From: JAHFTY01 sp964584785
GTDB taxonomy: Bacteria; Acidobacteriota; Terriglobia; 20CM-2-55-15
Length of the DNA: 64,000 nt
Direction of reading: 5' to 3'
Assembly: GCA_964584785.1 (NCBI GenBank)
Contig: CAZPBY010000001.1
Span: 180,930 to 244,929, forward strand
Below the pieces are notes generated by a model. It made no database searches and was not told the origin of the DNA. It saw only the letters and a program-made list of their open reading frames with translations. Each line of letters opens with the position of its first letter. Within the stretch, counting starts at the first letter, position 1. Below are positions 41,232-50,015 of the stretch, in pieces. The translations under genes were made by a program, and so were the position numbers.

Positions 41232-43529
41232 TCAGGGGCCTACCGGTAGAGGGGTTCCGTCATCGGCGAAGAAAGCGATTGTCGATGCGGCGGCACCTCC
41301 TGAACTCAGCAGTATGAATTCGGTCCGGTAACCGCTGCCGTCGGCGATTTGCGAAAACACCAGTGGCGCCGTGGGCGCTGGGCGTGTCAGGTCGGCGATC
41401 GGGAAGGTCGTAATCAGAAAATCCTGCCGCGCATTGGTCAGGAAGCGCAGCGTTAGTGCAACAAAAGGAGTGGTCGCTGCGATATCGATGACGCCTCTGA
41501 AGTCTGCCGGCAATCCGGAAATCCATTGCGACACAAAAGCCGCCGAGTGTCCATTGCCGGGAATGGAGAGCTTGCCTTGGGATCCCACTTTCGTCGAGCC
41601 ATCGCTCTGAGAAGCGGTGAGGATCAGCGGCAAGGCGCCCGCTGTGGTGCTCGCGATCGCGAGTCCGGAATCATGACCGTTGGTCATATCGACGTAGACC
41701 AAAGCGTGCGTCGTTGGGAGGGCCGCCGGTATGCCGCATTCGGTGACCATCAAGCTATCCACCGTTCGATTAAAGATGCCGGCACCGACTGGGGCGCTGC
41801 TGCCGGTATCCGGCGTGAGCTGCAGCGATCCCGCTTGTGCCATTGCGGGAGCTCCGGTGGTCTGGAACAGGTATGTTCCACCTGGAGGGATTGTGTATCG
41901 AAATGACGAGTTCGTGACGCCACCGGCCTGGCCGACAACGAGAGGCGTACCATCGTCCGCAAAATAGCGCAGCATACCGGACTGCGAACTAGCGGATGTA
42001 TTCATGAGGATGAACGTTGAAGTGTAACCGCCGCCATCGACGACATGCGGGAAGAACACCGGCGAAGCAGCGAGCGCTTGTGTGAGGTCCGCTACCGGAA
42101 CCGTCGTGAAGAGAGGCTCGCCGCGTTGGTTCGTCGTCATTCGCAATGCGGTGACGAAAATCGGCTGATCCGCACGGATTTCAAGCGAACCCCAACGCGC
42201 GGTCGAAAACGTTGGCGGCAACGCGAAATCCGGAGCCAATTCCTGCAGTTGATTTAGAAAGCGAGCCCGATGGGCGCCCGCGGCAAGTGTTCCATGTCCG
42301 GTGGCGACGGTCACACCTTGCATATCGCGCAAGGTGTAAGTGATGTTGGATGTGGCAGCGCTTCGATTGACAATCGCAACTCCCGTATTGATATCGATCG
42401 TTGCACTGCCGGGGCGTGCCGGTCCCGGCAAAACCCCTGTCGCATACTCGACAAAAACTCGCGCCGATGTCGTTGGGGTGGAAGCGGGCACACCGGCTTC
42501 GCTGACCACGATCCCATTCTGTGAAACGCCGAATACGGCCGTGCCGTACGGCGCATTGCCTGTGTTCACGGCCGCGATGGCGTAGCCCGACTGAAGAGTC
42601 CCTGCAGTACCCGGCGTGGCGATTCCTGCCGAACCGCCCTGGTTCAGCGACGCGGTCACCTTGGTCCGATCGGTGTAATTCACAACAATGGCGGCAACAC
42701 TGTCGTTGCCGGCGGCATCGACGGCACGCACCGTGATGGTGTTCGCGCCCTCCTGTAGCGCAATACTCGCCGACCAGTTCTTCGTACCGCTCGCCGTGCC
42801 GCTGCCGCCTCGATCGTTCGTCCACCCAACGCTAACGACGTTGTCGGACGCCGTCCCTGAAACGGTCAGCGGCGACGTTCCGGCGCCGAATGTCTGCCCG
42901 CTTGCAACAGGAGAAGTGATGGCGACGCTCGGCAGCACGCTCACGGCCGTAATCAGAATAAGGTTCTGTGCGGTAACCGGACCGCTGGCGAGTACCGGCA
43001 AACTGTCAAACGGTGAGCCCACGTTGACGATCGGCCTTGCCGCAATGGCATCCACGACCTGCATCCCATTACCGGCAACCTGCCCGAACACCGTGAATCC
43101 GCCGTTCTGGCTGTCCAGATTGGCGGAATTGTCCGCCAGATTGAAGAACCACTGGTTCGTTGCACTGTTCGGATTCCCACCCAACTTGGCCATGGCGATC
43201 GTGCCGCGCTTGTTCGAGCGAGCCGGGCTGAATTCGTTGATCACCGGCGGATTCGCTGGAATGGCGTAAATCGCATTCGCCTTGCTGTCCAAACCGTAGC
43301 CACCTCCCTGGATGACGAATCCGGGAACGCTGCGGTGAAAGAAGGAATTGACGTACGCGCCGCTGGTCACATAACTCAGGAAGTTCGCCACCGTCGCCGG
43401 TGCGGCGTTGTCCATCAGTTCGATGTCAATCACGCCCAGCGACGTGCGCATTCGCACCGTTGTGGCGAACGCGGACGCCGGAGACGACAGCAGAATCGAG
43501 GCCAGTATTAAACCAGGTACAACACGCAT
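41232..43529 (-). CDS. secreted cyclophilin-type PPIase fused to Ig-like and SEAGVPA/FPQIADGGGY module
   Basis: A 765-residue exported fusion. Signal peptide (1-22), then a cyclophilin-like peptidyl-prolyl isomerase domain (about 24-190): VANFLSYVTSGAYVNSFFHR, VPGFVIQGGG, ATNQWFFNLADN. An Ig-like domain follows (about 200-290, TASDNVVSVGWTNDRGGSG). From about 305 to the end lies the same two-part beta module as in the protein at 9541-11952, including GVPASTPTTSARVFV, NQRGEPLFTTVPVADLT and VFSQIADGSGYRTEF. Both proteins end at the same point (DDGTPLPVG). Folding catalysis outside the cytoplasm is likely; the module may target or anchor it. Confidence 0.82.
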   Translation of the reverse strand: MRVVPGLILASILLSSPASAFATTVRMRTSLGVIDIELMDNAAPATVANFLSYVTSGAYVNSFFHRSVPGFVIQGGGYGLDSKANAIYAIPANPPVINEFSPARSNKRGTIAMAKLGGNPNSATNQWFFNLADNSANLDSQNGGFTVFGQVAGNGMQVVDAIAARPIVNVGSPFDSLPVLASGPVTAQNLILITAVSVLPSVAITSPVASGQTFGAGTSPLTVSGTASDNVVSVGWTNDRGGSGTASGTKNWSASIALQEGANTITVRAVDAAGNDSVAAIVVNYTDRTKVTASLNQGGSAGIATPGTAGTLQSGYAIAAVNTGNAPYGTAVFGVSQNGIVVSEAGVPASTPTTSARVFVEYATGVLPGPARPGSATIDINTGVAIVNRSAATSNITYTLRDMQGVTVATGHGTLAAGAHRARFLNQLQELAPDFALPPTFSTARWGSLEIRADQPIFVTALRMTTNQRGEPLFTTVPVADLTQALAASPVFFPHVVDGGGYTSTFILMNTSASSQSGMLRYFADDGTPLVVGQAGGVTNSSFRYTIPPGGTYLFQTTGAPAMAQAGSLQLTPDTGSSAPVGAGIFNRTVDSLMVTECGIPAALPTTHALVYVDMTNGHDSGLAIASTTAGALPLILTASQSDGSTKVGSQGKLSIPGNGHSAAFVSQWISGLPADFRGVIDIAATTPFVALTLRFLTNARQDFLITTFPIADLTRPAPTAPLVFSQIADGSGYRTEFILLSSGGAAASTIAFFADDGTPLPVGP

Positions 43530-43625
43530 GCGCCGGGCACTTTAGCGACAACATGTACATGCAGCAAGCAGTTTTTCACTCCGCGGTTAAGGCCAGGCTT
43601 TACCGATGCGTATCCGTTGCTTTAT

Positions 43626-43653
43626 CCCCTCCTGGCAGGCCTGGCAGGAGGGG
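43626..43653. repeat. 9-bp hairpin in a 228-base gap
   Basis: CCCCTCCTG (43626-43634), ten-base spacer, CAGGAGGGG (43645-43653), with a further AGGCCT centre. It lies between the divergent cyclophilin-fusion and DUF3738 genes and could be an operator or extragenic palindrome. Nothing else is visible in 43530-43757. Confidence 0.45.
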
Positions 43654-43757
43654 TCGGCCGCGCCGATCAAAAATTTGTTGTGCTACCTCAAGTCATCCGC
43701 ACGGCCAGGGAAGGTCCGACCACACAGGGTATTTGACGAAACGGCTAGAATCACTCC

Positions 43758-44540
43758 ATGAAGAAACATTTTCTCATTCTCATTTTCACAGCTGCCGTGA
43801 CACTGCCCGCACTAATCCTCTTCGGCCAGGAGTTTGAAGCGGCGAGCGTGAAGCCGAACAAGTCGGGGCAGCGCGGCGGTTCGCTCCCCCCTCCAGTCGG
43901 CGGGAGGTTCACAGCGACGAATGTCTCGTTGAAGCAACTCCTCACCTACGCGCATCGCTTGCAGGACTTTCAGTTATCGGGTGGGCCTTCGTGGGCGGGC
44001 TCGGAAACCTTCGATGTCCTCGCGAAAGCGGACGGCAGCGCGTCCGAGGATCAGGTTCGCATCATGCTTCAGAAGGTTCTCACGGACCGTTTCAAATTAA
44101 AGATGCACCGGGAAACAAGAGACCTCCCCATCTACTCACTGGCGATTGCGAAGAATGGCTTGAAGATGCGCCGTCCGGCGAGCGACTGCACACCTCCGGG
44201 TACTCTCACGGCGCCGTGCGGAGGCTTTCGCATTCGTAACCGGAGCATTATCACCGGTCAGAATGTTCCTTTGACCGAACTGATCGACACACTCTCCACC
44301 TTGACCGGCCGGGTCATTGTGGACAAGACCGGCCTGACCGGGAGGTTCGACATCCATTTGCAATGGTCCCCGGACACGACTCTCGCCGTTCCACCCGAAT
44401 CCGGCGTCGACGCGGATAGTCCGGCCGGTGCGACTCTGTTCACAGCCTTGCGCGAGCAACTCGGACTTCAATTGGAATCGAAGAAGGGCCCGGTTCCCTT
44501 CCTTGTCATCGACGCGGCCGAGAGGCCGGTCGCAAATTAG
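43758..44540 (+). CDS. TIGR03435/DUF3738 family exported protein
   Basis: A 260-residue exported protein with the pattern of TIGR03435 (acidobacterial paralogous family): signal peptide, FEAASVKPN right after it, then GGRFTATNVSLKQLLTYAH, GGPSWAGSETFDVLAKADG, LTDRFKLKMHRETRDLPIY, and the end segment DKTGLTGRFDIHLQW followed by GLQLESKKGPVPFLVIDAAERP. No function is known; in Solibacter it occurs in large numbers, often with BlaR-like peptidases, which are absent here. It overlaps the convergent cupin gene by four bases. Useful as a phylum marker. Confidence 0.9.
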   Translation: MKKHFLILIFTAAVTLPALILFGQEFEAASVKPNKSGQRGGSLPPPVGGRFTATNVSLKQLLTYAHRLQDFQLSGGPSWAGSETFDVLAKADGSASEDQVRIMLQKVLTDRFKLKMHRETRDLPIYSLAIAKNGLKMRRPASDCTPPGTLTAPCGGFRIRNRSIITGQNVPLTELIDTLSTLTGRVIVDKTGLTGRFDIHLQWSPDTTLAVPPESGVDADSPAGATLFTALREQLGLQLESKKGPVPFLVIDAAERPVAN

Positions 44541-45517
44541 GCCCTCAAAGCTGCCTCCGTGGTCCCAATCGTCACCTCGAGAAACTCGAGGTCGCTGGAC
44601 GCGGACTCCAATGAATGGGAGATTCCAGCGGGTATGGCCACAGAGTCGCCTGGTGACAATCGTTCGACGCCTCCCTGGTCATGGCGAAAGTCCAGCGATC
44701 CCTGAAGCACGAAGATGAAGAAGAGTTCTGCACTGTGACAGGACCACCTTGAGGGGACCACACCGCACGACCGGACGACGCTTGCCGCTGCGACGCCGCA
44801 TGTCGCTCGTTCGATGCCGGTGTCGCGCGATTCAAAGCCCGCGATTCGCCACGGGCGCCATCGAGCTTTCGCAGCTTGGTGGAAGGTGAAGCGCTGGCCG
44901 TCAAACTCGCGCTCTGGGGTGATCCGGGAAGTCGGCAGGTGGAGGTTGCGGTCGTAGAAAGTCCAATGATCCGCCGGACAGCTGACTTCGATCACTTCGA
45001 GACCGGGTGAGCTTTCTTTAACCTGATGACGAATCTCCGGCGGCTGAAGCACGCAGTCGCCAGCCCGCATCACAAACTCACGTCCCTGGTCTTCGTAAAC
45101 AAGGCGGACCCAGCCCTTGTAGCAATAAATCATTTGGAAGCGGATGCGATGGAAGTGAACGGGATCGCGCACAATGCCGCCATCTGGAATTCGAATGTGT
45201 GAAGCGATGAAACGTCCACCCTGACGGCCCGGAATAAGGTCGCGGTACAACATTTCCTTAACGCGGCCTTCGTGCCAGTCACATTCATCCTTCAGTCTGT
45301 TTAGAACCAGTGACTGCTGTAAGGGCGGGACAACGAGCTTGAACTCCGAATCGGCTTCAGGCCTTGCCTCCGCACGGACGAGCCAAATCCGGCCGCCGTG
45401 TCCCGATAGAACGATGACCGACGGATCATCGGCCTGGAACACCGCGTCCATGCGAAAGCCCAACTCGCTGGTCAGGAACCGTTGCGCGCGATCGAGATCC
45501 TCACAAGGTATGACCAT
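44537..45517 (-). CDS. fusion of glyoxalase-like and two cupin domains
   Basis: A 326-residue cytoplasmic protein. Residues 1-70 (VIPCEDLDRAQRFLTSELGF, VIVLSGHGGRIWL) resemble a half glyoxalase/bleomycin-resistance domain. Two cupins follow: about 95-210 (DPVHFHRIRFQMIYCYKGWV, PPEIRHQV) with metal-binding His residues, and about 220-320 (CHSAELFFIFVLQGSLDF, GDSVAIPAGISHS). Such fusions act as dioxygenase-like or sugar-binding enzymes; the reaction is unknown. ATG 45517 suits the domain start; the frame is open 19 codons further. Confidence 0.7.
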   Translation of the reverse strand: MVIPCEDLDRAQRFLTSELGFRMDAVFQADDPSVIVLSGHGGRIWLVRAEARPEADSEFKLVVPPLQQSLVLNRLKDECDWHEGRVKEMLYRDLIPGRQGGRFIASHIRIPDGGIVRDPVHFHRIRFQMIYCYKGWVRLVYEDQGREFVMRAGDCVLQPPEIRHQVKESSPGLEVIEVSCPADHWTFYDRNLHLPTSRITPEREFDGQRFTFHQAAKARWRPWRIAGFESRDTGIERATCGVAAASVVRSCGVVPSRWSCHSAELFFIFVLQGSLDFRHDQGGVERLSPGDSVAIPAGISHSLESASSDLEFLEVTIGTTEAALRA

Positions 45518-45643
45518 GCCGGAAGCATAACAATTTGTGTGGAAAATAAATGTGGATTCAGCTGTCGATTTCACGACTTGCTGTTCGTTATAGCTTGAAA
45601 GGAACTAGAATTCTGGGCACAAGACTCGAAGGGGACATCCGAA

Positions 45644-48088
45644 ATGAATCTGCTCACCGACTTCCGTTTTGCGTTGCGATCCCTGGCAAAGGCCAAAGGT
45701 TTGACCATTACAGTCATTGTTACGCTGGCGCTCGGCATCGGCGCCAATGCGGCGATCTTCAGCGTGGTCCGCGGCGTCCTTCTGCGGCCGCTCGTGAACC
45801 GCGACCAGGATCGGCTGATCTACATTCATCACAGCGCGCGCGGCATCGGCGTGGAGAACGCCAACTTTTCTGTTCCCGAGCTTCGCGACTTACAGAAGAG
45901 CATCAAGACGCTTACGGCCTTCGGCGATTTCTCGACCATCGAGTTCACGATGATCGGTCTGGGTGAGCCCCGCGTGGTCCGGGCGGGCGTGGTCGGCGGC
46001 TCGTACTTCGAGGTCATGGGGCTGAGCCCCGTGCTCGGCCGCTTACTGAATCCCGCCGACGATGGACCCAAGGCGGACGGAGCAGCGGTACTGACGTACC
46101 GGTTCTGGACCACATCGCTGAAGAGCGACCCATCCGTCATCGGAAGATCGGTTCGGCTTGGCGATCGTTCAGCAGTCATTGTCGGTGTGCTCGAACCTTC
46201 CGTTCCCTACCCGACTGAAACCGAGATCATCGCGAACGTCGTGACAAGCCCGCACCATCTCGACGCAACCATGGTCGAGGGCCGCGTTCATCGGATGACC
46301 GAGCTTTTCGGCCGCCTCGCTCCCAACACCGACCTCGAGACCGCCAAAGCGGAGCTGCGAACCGTCCATACGAACATCGTCAAAGCGCATCCGGAGTCGT
46401 ATTCCCAGAAGGCCGACTTTCAGATCGACGCCGTCCGGCTGCGCGATCAGATCATTTCTCCGGCGCGAACCGTGCTGCTCGTGCTTCTGGCCGCGTCGGC
46501 GCTGGTCTTTGTTGTGGCCTGTTCGAATGTCGCGAATCTGATTCTTGCCCGCTCGGTTCGGCGAGAGGGTGAGCTCGCCGTTCGCGCCGCGCTCGGAGCA
46601 AGCCGGAGGGCGCTCCGGCGAACGCTGCTCGCGGAAAGTCTGTTGCTGTGCGGGGCCGGCGCGGTCCTCGCCGTCATCATCGCGAGACCGATGTTTGCGG
46701 TGCTCGCCAGCTACGCCGCCCGCTTCTCAGTTCGCGCGTTGGACGTGACGATCGACTCCAGTCTGTTGTGGGTTGGTGTCGTGCTGGCCCTCTCCGCGGC
46801 GATTCTGCTTGCGTTCGTTCCGCGATTACCATCGGCCGAAGCCGCAAACGGGTTGGGATTGTCGAACGGAAGCGTGCGGATTACATCCGGCGCGAATCGA
46901 CGTCTGCGCATTTTCGCGGTGACGCAGATCGCCGCGTCGTTCATATTACTGGCCGGCGCCGGAATGCTCATCACCACGTTGTTCGCGCTGCAACGTGCTC
47001 ATTCGAGTTTCAACTCACGCAATGTTCTTGCGGTGAACGTTCCCGTGATTTCCTTCCAGAGGAAGATCGAGGAGATTGCTCCGTTTTATCGCGAAGTGGT
47101 GCGGCGCATCGGCGAACTGCCCGGTGTGGAACGCGTGGCGATCGGCACGGTTGTACCGTGGCGCGATAAGGGCTTTTTCGCGGCTCAGTTCACATCGGAA
47201 GGTTACTCCAAGGCGAGCGGTGAGGAGGATCCGCGAGCCCGGTTCCGAACGGTCTCTCCGGGATTCTTTTCCGCGCTTGGCGTGCCTGTCGTCGCCGGGC
47301 GCGATTTCAATGAAGCCGACCGGCGCGATTCGGAGAAGGTCGTTATCGTCAGCGAAACGCTGGCGCGACGGATGTTTCCGAACCAGGATGCGGTGAATCA
47401 TCGATTAATGTGGACCGATCCGGTGATGAAGTTCATCGATGTGAGCACGTCTCCGCGCCGCATCGTCGGTGTCGTCGCCGACGTTGACGACGAGAACATC
47501 GTCCCGGGCACCGCGATGACGATCTATCACCCGCTCGAACAGGAGATCGGCGGCGGCCGGCTGTTCGTACACGCCGCTACGGATCCGTACGCCCTTGTTT
47601 CGCCGATCACACGGATCATTCGCGACCTCTCTGCCGAACAGCCGGTTGAGCACGCGGCCACGCTCGAGGATGTGCGCGCGGAGGTGCTGGCGCCGAATCG
47701 CTTGAACGCGATGGTGTTCGGCGGCTTTGCGGCGATGGCACTCACGATCGCCGTCGTCGGAGTGGCCGGTGTACTCGCATTCTCGGTGAGTTCGCGAACC
47801 CGCGAATTCGGCGTGCGGCTGGCTATCGGGTCCGAGCCCAGACACCTTCTGAAGGGCGTACTTGCCGAGGGCGCTGCGATCTCGATCGGCGGAATCGTGG
47901 CGGGCGTGGTAGGCGGCCTTGTTCTGGTGAAGGTGGTCGGAAGCTACATTACCGATGTCCGCATTCCGGGAGTATTGCCCTTGATCGGCGCAGCTTCGGT
48001 GCTGGTCGGCGCCGCGATCCTCGCGTCACTGATGCCGGCCATTCGCGCCTCCCGTGTCGACGTCATCCAGGCGTTGCGGTCGGAATGA
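45644..48088 (+). CDS. ADOP-type MacB-like permease, close paralogue of the gene at 20969
   Basis: An 814-residue orphan permease that starts at the first membrane unit (FRFALRSLAKAKGLTITVIV, LALGIGANAAIFSVVRG). Long stretches match the protein at 20969-23632, for example VLTYRFWTTSL, GVLEPSVPYP, TEIIAN and VTSPHHL, and both end RASR(I/V)DVIQALRS. It lacks the 75-residue prefix and a PadR neighbour. Domain order is helix, periplasmic domain, three helices (about 275-370), second periplasmic domain, three helices (about 690-800). No ATPase nearby. Followed by the sigma54 activator after 68 bases on the same strand. Confidence 0.9.
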   Translation: MNLLTDFRFALRSLAKAKGLTITVIVTLALGIGANAAIFSVVRGVLLRPLVNRDQDRLIYIHHSARGIGVENANFSVPELRDLQKSIKTLTAFGDFSTIEFTMIGLGEPRVVRAGVVGGSYFEVMGLSPVLGRLLNPADDGPKADGAAVLTYRFWTTSLKSDPSVIGRSVRLGDRSAVIVGVLEPSVPYPTETEIIANVVTSPHHLDATMVEGRVHRMTELFGRLAPNTDLETAKAELRTVHTNIVKAHPESYSQKADFQIDAVRLRDQIISPARTVLLVLLAASALVFVVACSNVANLILARSVRREGELAVRAALGASRRALRRTLLAESLLLCGAGAVLAVIIARPMFAVLASYAARFSVRALDVTIDSSLLWVGVVLALSAAILLAFVPRLPSAEAANGLGLSNGSVRITSGANRRLRIFAVTQIAASFILLAGAGMLITTLFALQRAHSSFNSRNVLAVNVPVISFQRKIEEIAPFYREVVRRIGELPGVERVAIGTVVPWRDKGFFAAQFTSEGYSKASGEEDPRARFRTVSPGFFSALGVPVVAGRDFNEADRRDSEKVVIVSETLARRMFPNQDAVNHRLMWTDPVMKFIDVSTSPRRIVGVVADVDDENIVPGTAMTIYHPLEQEIGGGRLFVHAATDPYALVSPITRIIRDLSAEQPVEHAATLEDVRAEVLAPNRLNAMVFGGFAAMALTIAVVGVAGVLAFSVSSRTREFGVRLAIGSEPRHLLKGVLAEGAAISIGGIVAGVVGGLVLVKVVGSYITDVRIPGVLPLIGAASVLVGAAILASLMPAIRASRVDVIQALRSE

Positions 48089-48156
48089 AGAGAGGGTGAT
48101 GCGGCCGCGAAAGTCGGTATCGAATTGAACCGGCGCTTCATGATAGAAAGCGGCGT

Positions 48157-49995
48157 GTGAACCCACGATTGATCGGTCTCTCAGGCCCCTCAAAAGGAAA
48201 ATCATTTGATTTGACCGAAGCCGAGTTTTCCATCGGTCGCGATCATTCGAATTCCTTGTGTATTAAAGACTCCCTGATTTCCCGCCATCACGCCGTGGTC
48301 GGCAACTCGGGTAACGGTCCGACGATTTCCGATCTGAATAGCCGCAACGGAACTTTCGTCAATGCCATTCCCGTCAAAGAACGAAAGCTCGAACCCGGTG
48401 ATCGAATTCAGATCGGCAATTCTGTCCTGCTTTTTGTGGTGGCCGACGACGAAAGCGGCTCCTCAAGCCCTGCCGTCCGATTCGATCCAACCATCATGGT
48501 GGGCGAGCGGATGATTCAGCTGCAGAATCACGAATCGCTCTACTTGAACCCGCTCAAAGTCCCAGCCGTTACGGAACGAATGGCCAAAGACTTGAACACC
48601 TTGTTGCGAATCAGCACGGAGATCAGCTCGATCCGCAGCCAGGAGGCACTGCAACATCATTTGTTCAAGCTCGTTTTCGAGTCGATTCCGGCGGACTCGG
48701 GCGTCATTCTGCTTTTTGAAAACGATCCCGGCGAGACGAACTCGACGCGGAGCTGGTCCAGAGCTGCAGGTGCCAACGCCGAAGTCGTGGTAGCACGCAA
48801 CGTCGTCGACCGCGTCACCCGCGATCGCTCCTCGATCCTGAACAACGACGGCATCTCGGTGCTCGCTGCACCGCTGCTGGTGTTCAACAACCTGATCGGC
48901 GTGATTTATCTCGAGAGCAAAATCAATCATTTCGATGAGGACCACCTCCAGTTGTTGACAGGTGTTGCGGGAATGGCCGGCGCCGCGCTGGATAACGCGC
49001 GCCGCGTGGAATGGCTTGAAGCCGAAAACGGCCGGTTGAGATCCGACATCGCGCTCGAACACAACATGGTTGGCGAAAGCCCGCGAATGCGGGAGGTCTA
49101 CCAGTTCATCGCCAAGGTTGCGCCCACCAATTCCACAATCTTGATTCGCGGAGAGAGCGGGACCGGCAAGGAATTGGTCGCTCGCGCCATTCACCTCAAC
49201 AGTTCGCGTTCGCAGAGTCCGTTCGTTGCCATTAACTGCGCAGCGTTGTCGGACACCCTGCTCGAAAGCGAACTGTTCGGACATGAAAAGGGCGCGTTTA
49301 CTGGAGCTATCGCCTTAAAGAAAGGAAAGCTGGAAATCGCTGCCGGCGGCACGGTCTTCCTGGATGAATTGGGCGAGCTCGCGGCCGGACTGCAGGCAAG
49401 ACTCCTGCGTGTTCTTCAGGAGCGCGAATTCGAGAGAGTGGGAGGCACGCGGGCAATGAAGGCGGATATACGCGTGATCGCCGCAACCAATCGGGATTTG
49501 GAAAAAGCGATGAAGGACGGGACGTTCAGGCAGGATCTGTATTACCGGCTGAACGTGCTGTCGATCACGATGCCCGCCCTCAAGGACCGACGTGAAGATA
49601 TCCCGCTCCTCGCCAGCTACTTTGCGATGCGAGTCAGCAATGAAACGGTCCGTCCGGTCAAGGGCATCTCACCGGAGGCGCGACAATGCCTGATCCAGTA
49701 CGACTGGCCCGGGAACGTTCGCGAACTGCAGAACGCCGTGGAACGCGCGGTGGTGCTCGGGACAACTGAATTGATTCAACCCGAAGACCTTCCTGAGGCG
49801 CTGCTTGAAAAGCAGGCCCTACCGGGTGTGCAGGTCACGGAATATCATCAGGCCGTCAAAGAAGTGAAATGCCAACTCGTTCTCAAAGCGCTCCAGGAAG
49901 CCAACGGGAATTATGCCCACGCCGCCAGGCTCCTGGGCATGCACCCCAACAATCTTCACCGTTTGATTCGCAATCTGGATTTACAGGTTCCTTGA
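48157..49995 (+). CDS. sigma54-dependent activator with FHA and GAF domains
   Basis: A 612-residue regulator starting at GTG. FHA domain 1-98 (FSIGRDHSNSLCIKDSLISR, SDLNSRNGTFVN) for phosphothreonine binding; GAF domain about 150-280; AAA+ domain about 305-530 with Walker A RGESGTGKE, the intact sigma54 loop GHEKGAFTGA and Walker B GGTVFLDELGEL; Fis-type helix-turn-helix at the end (GNYAHAARLLGMHPNNLHRL). It should activate sigma54 promoters when the FHA domain reads phosphorylation by a Ser/Thr kinase; the kinase at 4180 is one candidate, by inference. Follows the ADOP gene. Confidence 0.92.
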   Translation: MNPRLIGLSGPSKGKSFDLTEAEFSIGRDHSNSLCIKDSLISRHHAVVGNSGNGPTISDLNSRNGTFVNAIPVKERKLEPGDRIQIGNSVLLFVVADDESGSSSPAVRFDPTIMVGERMIQLQNHESLYLNPLKVPAVTERMAKDLNTLLRISTEISSIRSQEALQHHLFKLVFESIPADSGVILLFENDPGETNSTRSWSRAAGANAEVVVARNVVDRVTRDRSSILNNDGISVLAAPLLVFNNLIGVIYLESKINHFDEDHLQLLTGVAGMAGAALDNARRVEWLEAENGRLRSDIALEHNMVGESPRMREVYQFIAKVAPTNSTILIRGESGTGKELVARAIHLNSSRSQSPFVAINCAALSDTLLESELFGHEKGAFTGAIALKKGKLEIAAGGTVFLDELGELAAGLQARLLRVLQEREFERVGGTRAMKADIRVIAATNRDLEKAMKDGTFRQDLYYRLNVLSITMPALKDRREDIPLLASYFAMRVSNETVRPVKGISPEARQCLIQYDWPGNVRELQNAVERAVVLGTTELIQPEDLPEALLEKQALPGVQVTEYHQAVKEVKCQLVLKALQEANGNYAHAARLLGMHPNNLHRLIRNLDLQVP

Positions 49996-50015
49996 AAGTT
50001 CGGACGCCCACCAAT

